Counted from the stretch's first letter, positions 18,440-27,598 are shown. The stretch is DNA of 64,000 nt from CAWKMN01 sp963850765 (GCA_963850765.1 CAWKMN010000009.1:496001-560000), one strand, 5' to 3'. Numbers and translations are program-made. The notes: generated by a model from the sequence alone, not told the origin.

Positions 18440-19738
18440 TTACTCGTGCGCCTCATCCTCGTGATCGCCATGTCCCGCCATCGCCATCGAGGCGAACACC
18501 AGCAGCAGCATAGCGAATACAAATGCCTGGATCACGCCCACGAACATCTCAAAGCCATACACCGCCAGCGGCAGCAGCGCCCCGGCCAGGAACGGGATCA
18601 CAAACAGCAGTACCTGCCCGGCGAAGATGTTGCCAAAAAGACGGAAGCCAAAGCTGATGATACGCGAGATCTCGGAGATCATCTCCAGGAACCCGATGCC
18701 AAAATCCATGACGCCCATCGGATTTTTGCCGGCATTTTCGAGCGCGGGCGTGTTGATGAACTTGGCGAAATAGCGCGCACCCAACGCCCGCACGCCGAAC
18801 ACCTGGATCGCCACGAACGCAAACAGGCCGAGCGCCAGCGTCAGGTTGAGATCGGTGGTCGCGGCACGCACAAACGACGTCACGACATAAATATCGTCGC
18901 GGATGTACGGCTGATTGACGGCTTCATTCGCCAGTTCTTCGGGCGTCAGGGCTGGGTGTTCTTCCGTTTCGCCTTCGGTCACTTCACCTTCGGCTGCACC
19001 GCCCTCACCGATGGCGGTCAGCGTCGCCGCGTGAACCGCCTCAGGATCGCCGCCCTGCTCGCTCACGTAACTGGCGAGGCTGTTGCCGTTGCCAACGTCG
19101 TCTTTCCACGAGATCTCAGCCACGCCGAGTTCGGCTTCCGCCGCCGTGATCGCGGCAGCCCGCGCGGCATCCAGTTCGGGATCGTCGTGGGGATGGTGGC
19201 ACGCCTGATAATTTTCCTCGTTGGCGCGCTCGCCCTTGTACAGGGCCTTATCCACCACCAGCAGCGAGCCGTCCTTCTCGTAGCCGCTGATGCCCTCTTC
19301 GGCGCAGTGCATCAGGCCGATGCTGTCCACGCCGGGAATCAGTTCCAGCCAGTTCGCCGTCAGCACAAACAGGAACAGCGTCGCCATCAGCGGGAAAATC
19401 TTGGCCGCGTTGTGCCCGGCGGTGGATTTCGCCAGCCCATACAGCAGGTCGGTCAGCACCTCGAACAGCCCTTGCAGCCGGCCCGGGATCTGGCGCAATT
19501 GGCGAGTCGCGCCCAGGGCAAACAGCAGCAGCACGAGATCGGCCAGCAAGGTCGCCACGATCGTATTGGTGAGCGTGATCCCCAGCCCCAGGAAATTCTC
19601 GGTGAGCGTTTCACCGGGCACGGTGATTACGGGCAGCCCCATGCCGATCCCCTGGCCGGGCATGAGTACGAATGGCACATACCCACAAAAGATGACCGCC
19701 AGGATGAGGATAACGACAAAAATTAAAATTCCTCTCAA
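18440..19738 (-). CDS. atpB: F0F1 ATP synthase a subunit with large hydrophilic insertion
   Basis: The a subunit forms the proton half-channels beside the c ring. Here it is 432 residues, against roughly 240-300 in most bacteria. The N-terminal helices (LTNTIVATLLADLVLLLFAL, ATLFLFVLTANWLELIPGVD) and the C-terminal pair with the essential Arg (SRIISFGFRLFGNIFAGQVL) are normal. Between them, about residues 143-290 are an acidic, hydrophilic stretch (EEGISGYEKDGSLLVVDKAL; EVTEGETEEHPALTPEE) with an HHPHDD cluster. The C-terminus ends GHGDHEDEAHE. Start overlaps the preceding gene by four bases. No frameshift, so the insertion is real coding sequence. Confidence 0.93.
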   Translation of the reverse strand: MRGILIFVVILILAVIFCGYVPFVLMPGQGIGMGLPVITVPGETLTENFLGLGITLTNTIVATLLADLVLLLFALGATRQLRQIPGRLQGLFEVLTDLLYGLAKSTAGHNAAKIFPLMATLFLFVLTANWLELIPGVDSIGLMHCAEEGISGYEKDGSLLVVDKALYKGERANEENYQACHHPHDDPELDAARAAAITAAEAELGVAEISWKDDVGNGNSLASYVSEQGGDPEAVHAATLTAIGEGGAAEGEVTEGETEEHPALTPEELANEAVNQPYIRDDIYVVTSFVRAATTDLNLTLALGLFAFVAIQVFGVRALGARYFAKFINTPALENAGKNPMGVMDFGIGFLEMISEISRIISFGFRLFGNIFAGQVLLFVIPFLAGALLPLAVYGFEMFVGVIQAFVFAMLLLVFASMAMAGHGDHEDEAHE

Positions 19739-20259
19739 GTTGGGTTCTCCTTGTTAAGTGATGTGGAGTCAGAAGAAACCGTGCGCGATCCGCCTGCCGG
19801 GGGCGAGGGCTTGATCGCAGCAATGGACGACAACATCAGGCGCACCATCGCATACAGGCTGATCGGAATTGCCAGCATGACCAGCCCGATGGTAAACAGC
19901 GGGTGCGTATTGAGCCGCGCATCCAGGTACATGCCGCCAAACAGCCCCAGGAAGATCAGGATCACCGTGATGCAGCCCGATTGGCCGGCGACAGTCGCCA
20001 GCGCCAGGTTGCGCACGTATTCGGGGGTGATTTTGCGATCCATGTTGGTCCTGCGTAATGTCCAAAACAGGCTGATCGGAATGCCAGCGAGCAGCAGCCC
20101 GACACTGAAAACCGGGTGCAGATGGAAGACCTGAAAATCGAGCAGCAGCCCGATACCCGTCATCACGACGACCAGAAACAACGCCGAGATGCCCCGCTCG
20201 CTGGTGAGTGTGCGCAGGGCGATCCGGTGCGCGCTGAACGCCGGTGAACGGGTTCGCAT
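19735..20259 (-). CDS. AtpI/AtpZ-like membrane protein with duplicated hairpin
   Basis: A 174-residue protein with four hydrophobic segments arranged as two similar hairpins: LFLVVVMTGIGLLLDFQVF plus HPVFSVGLLLAGIPISLFW, and ITVILIFLGLFGGMYLDARL plus HPLFTIGLVMLAIPISLYAM. The HP-F-GL-A-IPIS pattern occurs in both halves. Genes of this type (AtpI/AtpZ) sit first in ATP synthase operons and help c-ring assembly or ion supply; here it is first and overlaps atpB by four bases. An internal Met (NMDRKITPEY, about residue 72) could start a second, separate protein; the continuous frame argues for one. Confidence 0.8.
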   Translation of the reverse strand: MRTRSPAFSAHRIALRTLTSERGISALFLVVVMTGIGLLLDFQVFHLHPVFSVGLLLAGIPISLFWTLRRTNMDRKITPEYVRNLALATVAGQSGCITVILIFLGLFGGMYLDARLNTHPLFTIGLVMLAIPISLYAMVRLMLSSIAAIKPSPPAGGSRTVSSDSTSLNKENPT

Positions 20260-20331
20260 AAGCGGTTTCCTGGTGCGCGTCTAGGGGAGATCCGCCGGTG
20301 TATCAACCGGGTTGGCCCCCCGTTACATTTA

Positions 20332-20389
20332 AGTATAAACAAGCTGTGCCTTATTGCACAAGCGTAGCAAAGTCGGGATCATTTGTCAA
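20332..20389 (-). promoter_or_regulatory. two overlapping candidate promoters for the atp operon
   Basis: On the minus strand: TTGACA (20384-20389), a 17-base spacer, TACGCT (20361-20366); and TTGTGC (20356-20361), an 18-base spacer, TATACT (20332-20337). Both point at the 20259 start and leave a leader of about 65-95 bases. This fills the gene-free stretch 20260-20543. Confidence 0.6.
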
Positions 20390-20543
20390 AAATTATGGTC
20401 AAAAATGAATAAATTCCTGCATCGGGGTTTCTAACGCGAAACTGATGAACCGCGCACGATGAAAGTGCATCCAACTAAATACCGAGTCGGAGCAGATGTA
20501 CAATCCTGGCCTCACCCTTGGATACGCTGCTGGGGGACGGTGC

Positions 20544-20571
20544 GTAGGGGCGTATTGCAATACGCCCCTAC
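20544..20571 (+). repeat. GTAG palindrome, GCGTATTGCAATACGC stem type
   Basis: GTAGGGGCGTATTGCAATAC followed by GCCCCTAC: a fully symmetric 28-base palindrome. A matching copy is at 36226-36253. Confidence 0.85.
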
Positions 20572-20636
20572 TGTACGTGGTTCCTGGTTTGTATCCGAGG
20601 GGTGGGGCCGGTTAAACAATGAGAGGGAACACACCC

Positions 20637-21377
20637 ATGCCGCGTTTTGATACACCGATTAACACCAACGACCAGAGTTTCGACCGCGTGCTGAACGCCG
20701 GATTCCCCGCCGTGCTGTTCCTGTGGGATGGCAGCGTATTGGAGGCGAATCTGGAAGAGGCGCTGCGCAGCGTGGCGAAGAACGATGCCGGGCGCGTGCT
20801 GGTCGCCAAAGTGAATACGCGTGAGAATCCGCAGATCGCCGCGAAGAACCCCGGTGCGCTGCCGGCGCTGATTACCTACCGCGACGGGCAGGAAGTCACG
20901 CGTGCCGACACGGTCACATCGCAGTCCTTTCGCGCGCACGTGGATCACCTGCTGGGGCGCGGACCGCGTCCCGCCGCCGAGCAGACTCCGCCGCGCGCCG
21001 CGCAAGATTTACCGCGCGCCGAGTCTCGCAGCGGCAACGGCCACGTTCATGCCGAGCCGGTGACGGTCTCGGATGCGAGCTTCCGCCGCGACGTGCTGGA
21101 AAGCGATCTGCCGGTGCTGGTCGATCTGTGGGCCCCGTGGTGCGGCCCGTGCCGCATGATCGCGCCCGTGGTGGAGAAGATCGCGCGGGATTACGCCGGG
21201 CGGCTCAAAGTCGCCAAGCTCAACGTCGATGAGAACCCGCAGACGTCGATGGACTATCACGTGCAGGGTATCCCCACGCTGCTGATCTTCAAGCAGGGGC
21301 GCGTGGCGGATCGCATCGTCGGCGCGGCCCCGGAACCGCTGCTGCGCGGCAAGGTCGATGCGGCGCTGCGGGGATGA
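20637..21377 (+). CDS. thioredoxin with degenerate second thioredoxin domain
   Basis: A 246-residue protein with two thioredoxin folds. The C-terminal one is a complete thioredoxin: VLVDLWAPWCGPCRMIAPVV and cis-Pro loop VQGIPTLLIFKQG. The N-terminal one (FDRVLNAGFPAVLFLWDGSV; ALPALITYRDGQE) keeps the fold pattern but has no CxxC, so it cannot do redox chemistry and may bind substrate, as in CnoX/YbbN-like proteins. The domains are joined by a polar linker (RPAAEQTPPRAAQDLPRAES). ATG at 20637 is preceded by GAGAGGGA; an ATG six codons upstream is possible. Likely a cytoplasmic disulfide reductase or chaperone-redoxin. Confidence 0.88.
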   Translation: MPRFDTPINTNDQSFDRVLNAGFPAVLFLWDGSVLEANLEEALRSVAKNDAGRVLVAKVNTRENPQIAAKNPGALPALITYRDGQEVTRADTVTSQSFRAHVDHLLGRGPRPAAEQTPPRAAQDLPRAESRSGNGHVHAEPVTVSDASFRRDVLESDLPVLVDLWAPWCGPCRMIAPVVEKIARDYAGRLKVAKLNVDENPQTSMDYHVQGIPTLLIFKQGRVADRIVGAAPEPLLRGKVDAALRG

Positions 21378-21410
21378 ATGGCGCCACACGCGTAATCAGT
21401 GAGAGAAAGA

Positions 21411-21487
21411 CTGAACCGCAGAGACGCAGAGCACGCAGAGATTCGAGAAGAAAAAACTGTAGGGGCGGGTTAACATAACCCGCCCCG
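21411..21487. repeat. CAGAG tract plus GTAG palindrome
   Basis: AACCGCAGAGACGCAGAGCA (CAGAG-type tract), then a GTAG palindrome at 21459-21487 reading GTAGGGGCGGGTTAACATAA then CCCGCCCC. Confidence 0.75.
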
Positions 21488-21585
21488 ATTATCGGGTGCG
21501 TTAAGATGATGCCCCGCAGGCGAACCCACGTGCGCGATCGGTCTGCGCAGCGGGTGAGCTGGGCAGGCGAACAGCGCCGGTGAAT
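21486..21585 (-). pseudogene. diverged duplicate fragment of the adjacent hypothetical gene
   Basis: About 95 bases here align with 21775-21872, inside the 21606-22022 gene. Shared words include TTATCGGG-GCGTT, GCGCGATCGG, GGTGAGC-GGGCAGGCG and CGCCGGTGAA, in the same order and strand. It has small indels and no usable start or stop, so it looks like a decayed partial tandem duplication. Confidence 0.7.
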
Positions 21586-21605
21586 AGGCAACAATGGCTA
21601 AGCGC

Positions 21606-22022
21606 TTACTCGTCCCGCCCGGCGCGCGCCTTCTCGATCATCGCGTCGGCTTCGATCAGCGTCTCGGCGAACCGGATATGGTCAGTGCTGGTTTGTCCCT
21701 TGACCACGGATTGCAGGTTGCGCACGATGCTCTCGATATAGAGCGGGGCGGCCACGATGATCACCAGCCCGCGGTTATCGGGCGCGTTGAGCAGATGCTC
21801 GCGCAGGCGCACCCACGGCGCGATCGGCTCCGCTTCGGGTGAGCGGGGCAGGCGGACATCGCCGGTGAAGTAATAAATCAGATCGACTGTGTAGGGCTTG
21901 CCGCCGGTCAGCGCCCGCGCGATCTGGGTCGCCTCGTCCAGATCGCCCCATTCCCATGGATCGCTGGGCGTCAGCACCAGAACGCGCTCCTCGTGATCGT
22001 GCCATTTGACGGTCCAGGGCAT
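21606..22022 (-). CDS. hypothetical protein
   Basis: A 138-residue soluble protein, MPWTVKWHDHEERVLVLTPS, with alternating beta/alpha pattern: DLDEATQIARALTGGKPYTV, APDNRGLVIIVAAPLYIESI. The pattern resembles STAS-like or SpoIIAA-like small domains, but I see no diagnostic motif. A partial copy of its gene lies just downstream. The start is followed immediately by folded sequence and preceded by GAGGAAACC. Function unknown. Confidence 0.65.
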   Translation of the reverse strand: MPWTVKWHDHEERVLVLTPSDPWEWGDLDEATQIARALTGGKPYTVDLIYYFTGDVRLPRSPEAEPIAPWVRLREHLLNAPDNRGLVIIVAAPLYIESIVRNLQSVVKGQTSTDHIRFAETLIEADAMIEKARAGRDE

Positions 22023-22109
22023 GGTGGTTTCCTCCGCAGCAGTGGGTGTATTTATACATCAATTGTAGTGGATGTGAAAAGTGATCACCACAGAAAGGGC
22101 GGTCTGCTT

Positions 22110-22155
22110 ACCTCACCCCCCGCCCCCCTCTCCACGCGCGGAGAGGGGGAGCCGG
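22110..22155. repeat. C-rich hairpin block
   Basis: CCTCACCCCCCGCCCCCCTC then TCCACGCGCGGAGAGGGGGA: stem CCCCTCTCC/GGAGAGGGG around ACGCGC. Confidence 0.75.
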
Positions 22156-22175
22156 TAGCAAGCATGGGGGGGAGA

Positions 22176-22300
22176 TAAGTCATTATCTTAAGTCATTAAC
22201 TCGGATCGATAAGTCATTATCTCGACGGGTTAAGTCATTATCTGGCGGCAAAATGGGGAGAAAAGTCATTATCTCAAGGGGGTAGGTCATTATCTCCCGT
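22176..22300. repeat. array of six AAGTCATTATCT-type direct repeats
   Basis: Six copies of a 12-base unit (T)AAGTCATTATCT or close variants begin at about 22177, 22190, 22211, 22232, 22263 and 22287, spaced irregularly by 13-31 bases. On the other strand the unit reads AGATAATGACTT. This is not a CRISPR (units too short, spacers uneven). Multiple short repeats of this kind occur at the ends of some IS21-family elements, so this may be an orphan IS end. No transposase is adjacent. It lies in the gene-free stretch 22023-22380. Confidence 0.6.
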
Positions 22301-22380
22301 TGACGGGTGAGGCACCAAACGCGAGGGGCGCATCTTGTGGATACGCCCCCCTTACGCGCAAGGTCAGACATGCGGAGCAG

Positions 22381-23908
22381 TTACAGCGCGATATACAACG
22401 CCTGTGCCGCCTCGGTCGCCCAATCGAGCAGCGGCGACACCAGGATCGTGCCGAACAGGAGCACGCCCGCCGCCGTGATGCCCATCGTCCAGGCGTAGGG
22501 CGTCGTGATGCGGATCGGCTCGTCGGTGGGGCTGTCTTCCATGTACATCACTTTGACGATGACCAGATAGTAGTACAGGCTGATGATCACCGTGACCACG
22601 CCGACGAGCGCCAGCCAGACCAGCCCGGCATCCACCGCGGCGCGGAACAGCAGGAACTTGCCGACAAAACCCGCCGCCGGCGGAATCCCGCCCAGGCTGA
22701 GCAGCGCCAGCGTCATCGCCAGCCCCAACCACGGATTGCGCCGGCTCATGCCCGGCCAGATCGCTGATCTGTTCGCTGCCGGTGGCGTTGGTGAAGATGA
22801 TCACCGTGGCAAAGGCCAGCGTATTCGTCAGCACGTAGATGAACAGATAAAACGCGACGGCGGCCGCGCCGTCGCCGCTCTTGTCCGTCGAGATGGCGGC
22901 CACGCCCATCAGGATATAACCGGCGTGCGCGATGGTCGAATAGGCCAGCAGGCGCTTGATGTTGCTCTGCACCAGCGCCAGCACGTTGCCCAATACCATC
23001 GACACCACCGCGGCCACCGCGGCCAACTGCACCCAGAACTTGCTGTAATCGCGGACGCTCTCCACCGCGCCAAGCAGATCCGACGGTGGGAAGACCGCCA
23101 GCAGGAAGCGCAGCAGCAGCCCAAAACTGGCCGCTTTGCTGGCCGTGCTCAGCAGCGATGTGATCGGGGTGGGCGCGCCTTCGTAGACATCCGGTGTCCA
23201 GAAATGGAACGGCACGGCGCTGACCTTAAAGCCGAAGCCCACCAGCACCAGCACCAGCGCGACCAGCACCGGGCGGATCGTTCAAGTCCCCGCTGGCGAT
23301 CAGCCGGCCCAGCTCGTAGAGATTGGTCTTGCCCGGCGAAACCGTAGACCAGCGAGAGGCCGTAGAGCGAGACGGCCGAGGCGAACGCGCCAAACAGGAA
23401 ATATTTCAGGCCCGCTTCGGTGCTCTTATCCGCGTTGCGCAGGTAGCCGGCCAGCAGATACAGCGTGATCGAGAGCGTCTCCAGCGCCAGGAAGATCATG
23501 ATCAGGTCGGCGGCGGCGCTGACGAGGCTCGCGCCGATGACCGACACGATCAGGATGGCGTAGTAATCGCCCCGGTCGCGCAGCCGGTCCACGCCCATGC
23601 TGATCAGACAGCTTAGCCCGCCCGCGATCATCACCATGACGCGGAAGATCTGCGCCAGGTCATCGTGGCGGATCATGCCGCCGAGCACGAGTTGATCGTT
23701 CAGATCGCCGCCGTTCTTGGGCGCGCCGAGCAGCCAGACGATCGCGGCAATCGCCAGCAGGCCAAACCCGGCGATATAGCCAAGCTGCAGCTGTCCGCGC
23801 CGCCGTGCAGAACACGTCCAGCGCCAGCACAGCCACGGCCAGGATCGTCATCAGAATTTCAGGCAAAATCGCGATTACGCTTGCCTGGGTATCCGTTGAG
23901 AAGTCCAA
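22381..23908 (-). CDS. nuoN: NADH-quinone oxidoreductase subunit N (frameshifted)
   Basis: A proton-pumping antiporter-like subunit of the complex I membrane arm, about 505 residues after repair. Pieces in order: MDFSTDTQASVIAILPEILM, IMIFLALETLSITLYLLAGY, the pump-core Lys region YFLFGAFASAVSLYGLSLVY, VSAVPFHFWTPDVYEGAPTP, QSNIKRLLAYSTIAHAGYIL, and FLLFRAAVDAGLVWLALVGV to the stop at 22381. At least three frame changes (near 23810, 23280 and 22750) separate them. Each piece is well conserved, so sequencing indels are the likely cause. Last gene of the nuoA-N cluster; starts two bases after the nuoM2 stop. Confidence 0.92.
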
Positions 23909-23910
23909 TG

Positions 23911-25525
23911 CTAGCCTCCCAGCAACGACACAATCGGCCGCATGCCCGATTCAATCATCGGGGCCATCAGCCGGGGATAAACACCGAGCAGAACCAGCCA
24001 GAACACGAGGAAGACCAGCGCGATCTTGTCCAGCACCGAGATCGAGGAGATGTGCGGGAAGCGCTCCTCGTGGAACTCGCCAAAAAAGACCTGCCCGACG
24101 ACGCGCAGCACATAGGCCGCCGTGACGATGATACCCAGCGCGGCGATCACCGCGATCGCGCCGTAGTAGTTGAGCATCTCGGTAACCCAGCTATCGGCAG
24201 GCAGCGCCGCCGGGCCATTCCACAGCCCGACGAAGATCGGGAACTCGGCGACAAACCCGCTCAGGCCGGGCATGCCCATGCTGACGAAGCCGCCGACGAT
24301 AAAGGCCACGGCGACCCAGGGCAGTTTTTGCGCGAACCCGCCCAGGCTCGGAATATCGCGGGTGTGGGCCCGGTCGTAGACCATGCCGACGCAGGCGAAG
24401 AAGAGCGCCGTCATCACGCCGTGCGAGAACATTTGCAGGCCCGCGCCGGTCATGCCGGTGAGGTTCATCGTGGCAAAGCCCATGCTCACCAGCCCCATGT
24501 GGCTGACCGAGCTAGAAGCCGATGACGTATTTGAAGTCGCGCTGGCGCATGGCGATCAACGCGCCGTAGACCACGTTGATCAGCGTCAGGAAGATGATCC
24601 AGGGCAGGTGGACCTTCGCGCCTTCCGGCATCAACTGCACGCCCACGCGCAGCGCCGCAAACGCGCCCAACTTCATCAGCACGCCCGCGTGGATCATCGA
24701 GACGGCGGTCGGCGCGGCGACGTGGCCATCCGGCGACCAGTTGTGGAACGGCCACACGCCGGCCAGCACGCCGAAGCCGAGGAAGACGAACGGGAACCAG
24801 ACTTTCGCCGTCGTCGCCGCGTCGGGCAGTCTATCCGAGAGCGGCGTATCAAACGCGCCCGCCCGCAAGCGCGGCTTGCAGATCCACGAAATCGAAGCTG
24901 TAAACGCCGGTCGCCGCGCCCGCCTTGAAATACAGCGCCAGCATGCCGACCAGCGCGATAATCGAGCCGACCAGGATATACAGCGTCAGCTTCATGGCCG
25001 CGTACTGCGCGCGTGGTTTTCCAGCCCCAGATGACGATCAGGAAGTACATCGGGAAGATGGACAGCTCGTAGAAGAAGAACAGCACGAACAGGTCCACCG
25101 CCATGAACACGCCGAACACGCCCGCGACCAGCAGCAGGAAAAACGCCATAAACTCGCGGGTGCGGTCGTTGATGCTCCACGAGATCAGCACGCCCGCGAA
25201 CCCGGCGATGGCGGTCAGCAGCACCATCGGCGCGCTGATGCCGTCCACGCCCAGGTGATAGCTGACGCCAATATCTTGCACCCACTCGAATATGATCCTC
25301 GTAGGCGAAATACGACTCGCCTGCGTCGGCGGCGGTGTTGGCCGCGTCCACGTCGTAGCCAAGGAACACCCCCAGCGCCAGCAGCAGCACGAACCCGGTA
25401 CACATGGCCGCGATGATGCGCATTGCTTCCTGGCGCTCTTTGGGCAGCAGCAAAATGATGATCGCGCCGATGATCGGCGTCAGGAGGATGCCCGTCAGGA
25501 CACCGCTAAACGAAATTGGATCCAT
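23911..25525 (-). CDS. nuoM: NADH-quinone oxidoreductase subunit M, second copy (frameshifted)
   Basis: A second NuoM-type antiporter subunit of about 535 residues, directly between nuoM1 and nuoN. It starts MDPISFSGVLTGILLTPIIG. It then shows GVSYHLGVDGISAPMVLLTA, FFFYELSIFPMYFLIVIWGW (catalytic Glu of helix 5), VWPFHNWSPDGHVAAPTAVS, HAGVLMKLGAFAALRVGVQL and MFSHGVMTALFFACVGMVYD, ending VYPRLMAPMIESGMRPIVSL. At least four frame changes (about 25290, 25010, 24860, 24515) break it. Its sequence differs clearly from nuoM1 (for example HNWSPDGHVAAP against HTWLPDAHTEAP), so it is an old paralog, not an assembly duplicate. Two adjacent nuoM genes suggest a complex with an extra pump module. Confidence 0.92.
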
Positions 25526-25587
25526 TCAATAAGCCTCCTAAATCGATGTAGGAGTTAAAAGCCTTGCCTGTTATAGTTTGCATGCGT

Positions 25588-25642
25588 TCGCCGGGCCGTG
25601 CAACGACCCGGCTATGGATCGGAAGGGCCGTTAACGGCCCTG
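25588..25642 (-). repeat. two-hairpin REP-like element (copy 5)
   Basis: Hairpin B at 25590-25612 is identical to those of copies 2 and 3; linker TATGGATCGGA; hairpin A AGGGCCGTTAACGGCCCT (25624-25641). It lies inside the nuo operon, between nuoM1 and nuoM2, head-to-head with copy 6. Confidence 0.9.
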
Positions 25643-25643
25643 G

Positions 25644-25700
25644 TTAGCACCCTTGAGGGCGCTTCCGATAGATAGCCTGCGGCCTTGAGGCCCAGGCGAT
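25644..25700 (+). repeat. two-hairpin REP-like element (copy 6)
   Basis: Hairpin A AGCACCCTTGAGGGCGCT (25646-25663), linker TCCGATAGATA, hairpin B 25675-25697 (GCCTG...CAGGC outer stem, GGCC/GGCC inner stem). Ends three bases before the nuoM1 stop codon. Confidence 0.85.
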
Positions 25701-25702
25701 CC

Positions 25703-27419
25703 TTATCCGCCCAGGAAGCGCAGCACGCCGTCGTTGATGACGTCCATCACCCAGTTGGGATACAGCCCCGTGATCAGCATCAGCACGACCAGCGGAGCCA
25801 GCGCCAGCACCTCGCGCTTGCTGATTTCCAGCGAGTGTTCGGTCTTGTGATAGGTCGGCCCAGTCCTCGTTATGCGGGCCGTGCAGCAGCATCTGGATCG
25901 CCTTCAGGATGTAGATGCCGGTGATCAGCAGGCCGAGCATACTCAGCAGCACATAAATCGGATACGCCCGGAACGATCCTGCCACGACCATAAACTCGCC
26001 GACGAAGCCGTTCAGGCCCGGCAGGCCGAGACTCGCCATGCTGACAAAGATCAGCAGCGCGCCAAACATCGGGATAATGTCCCACAGGCCGCCGAAGCGG
26101 CGCAGATCGCGCGTGTGCGCCTTGTGATAGAGCGCCCCGGCCAGCAGGAACATCCCGGCGCTGCTCAGGCCGTGGTTGAACATTTGCAGCACCGCCCCGC
26201 CGAGCGCCGTCCGCGCGTCCTGCCGGTCCTCCTCGCGGGCCTCGGCCGGGTATACCTGCGCGAGCTTGGCCGCCAGTTCGGTGCCCTTGTATTGTTCGGT
26301 GTCGATACCCGCGACCCCGGCCAGAAGCTGCGTCCGGTTGGTCTGCTCGGCCCACATGGTCCCGTAGGCCAGGGCCGCGACGGCCAGCCCCAGCACCACA
26401 AACCCCATGTGATTCACGGAGCTGTAGGCGACCAGCCGCTTAAAATCGGTCTGGCCCCACGCGCCGAACGCCCCAAACAGGATGCCCATCATCGCCAGGA
26501 AGCCGATCACGTCCACGAGCTTAAAGCCCATGCTGAACACGACACGCTCCGCCACCCACACATCCGGGAAGAGCGGGATCGCCAGCCGCAGGAAGCCATA
26601 CGCGCCGAGCTTGAGCAGCACGCCCGCCAGCAGCATCGAGCCGGCGGTCGGCGCTTCGGTATGGGCGTCGGGCAGCCAGGTATGGAACGGCCACGCCGGG
26701 ATCTTGATCAGAAAGGCGATGGCAAAGCCGAGCAGGGCGAAGTATTTGGTATCCCACTGCCAGAGGCCGAGCACTTTGAACGTCTCAAAGGTGCGGCCCG
26801 GCCATTCGGCCAGCATCACGGGAATATCGAAGCTGCCGACCTTCAAGCCGATGAACTGTGTCGCCAGCAGCAGGCCGAGCGATCCCGCCATCGTATACAG
26901 GAAGAACTTATTGGCCGCGTAGCGCCGGTTCTCGCCGCCCCACAGGAAGATCAGGAAATACATCGGCACCAGCCCGATCTCCCAGAACAGGAAGAAGATC
27001 ATCATGTCCAGCGCCACGAAGACGCCGATCAGGCCGGTTTGCAGGAACAGGAACAGCGCCATATGCTGCGGCACGCGATCCGTGACCTCGAACGAGATCA
27101 GGATCGCCAGCGGGACCAGGATGCCGGTCAGCAGGATCATGGTGGCGCTGAGGCCATCGACGCCCACATGCCACGACGAGCCGATCTGCGGGAACCATTC
27201 GGCCTGCGCCTCATACGCCCACTCATCCGGGCCGGGCGGGTTGGACTGCACGCTGTAGAACAGCCCGATCGTCAGCACGCACACGACGAGGCTGAAGCCG
27301 AGCGCCGTCCAGCGGGCGGCCTGCGCATGTTCGCGCGGGATGAAGAACACGATCACCGCGCCCAGCAGGGGCAGCAGGGTCAGGCCGGTCAAGAAGTCTA
27401 TGGATAAAACGTTAGTCAT
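25703..27419 (-). CDS. nuoM: NADH-quinone oxidoreductase subunit M, first copy (C-terminal frameshift)
   Basis: A NuoM-type proton-pumping subunit of about 572 residues with fourteen or so membrane helices. Motifs: WHVGVDGLSATMILLTGILV, MIFFLFWEIGLVPMYFLIFL (key Glu), AFLIKIPAWPFHTWLPDAHT (key Lys), LLAGVLLKLGAYGFLRLAIP, and MFNHGLSSAGMFLLAGALYH. A polar insert around EREEDRQDAR-like sequence (PAEAREEDRQDARTALGG) lies in one loop. Near 25860 the frame shifts; the correct end reads DVINDGVLRFLGG and stops at 25703, next to a REP-like copy. The printed frame instead runs on into the repeats. It follows nuoL and precedes the second nuoM. Confidence 0.94.
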
Positions 27420-27598
27420 TGTGTAATGCGCCTCTCCTCTTTACCGGAGTGCTCACGCGAATGTTGTTGGCCCCTCCCTAAATCCCTCCCCACAAGTGGA
27501 GAGGGACTTGCAGGCCATTCTTTCTCCCCTCTCCGTTTACGGGGAGGGGTGGGGGAGGGGTAAAGCTAATCGCTAACGGCTAATCGCTAATCGCTTTC
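27420..27598. repeat. repeats between nuoL and nuoM1
   Basis: C-rich block 27469-27561 (CCCCTCCCTAAATCCCTCCC ... GGGGAGGGGTGGGGGAGGGG), then a GCTAATCGCTAAC tandem tract (27565-27597) that ends one base from the nuoL stop. Confidence 0.7.

Noticed and set aside
22176..22300. Possible CRISPR array
   Set aside because: Units are only about 12 bases, spacers are uneven and short, and no cas genes are present.
25644..25702. NuoM C-terminal extension in the printed frame (ending AIYRKRPQGC)
   Set aside because: This tail is translated repeat; the shifted frame gives a normal NuoM end at 25703.
22583..27407. Several long plus-strand ORFs over nuoN and both nuoM genes
   Set aside because: Arg/His/Gln-rich shadows of membrane-protein genes.
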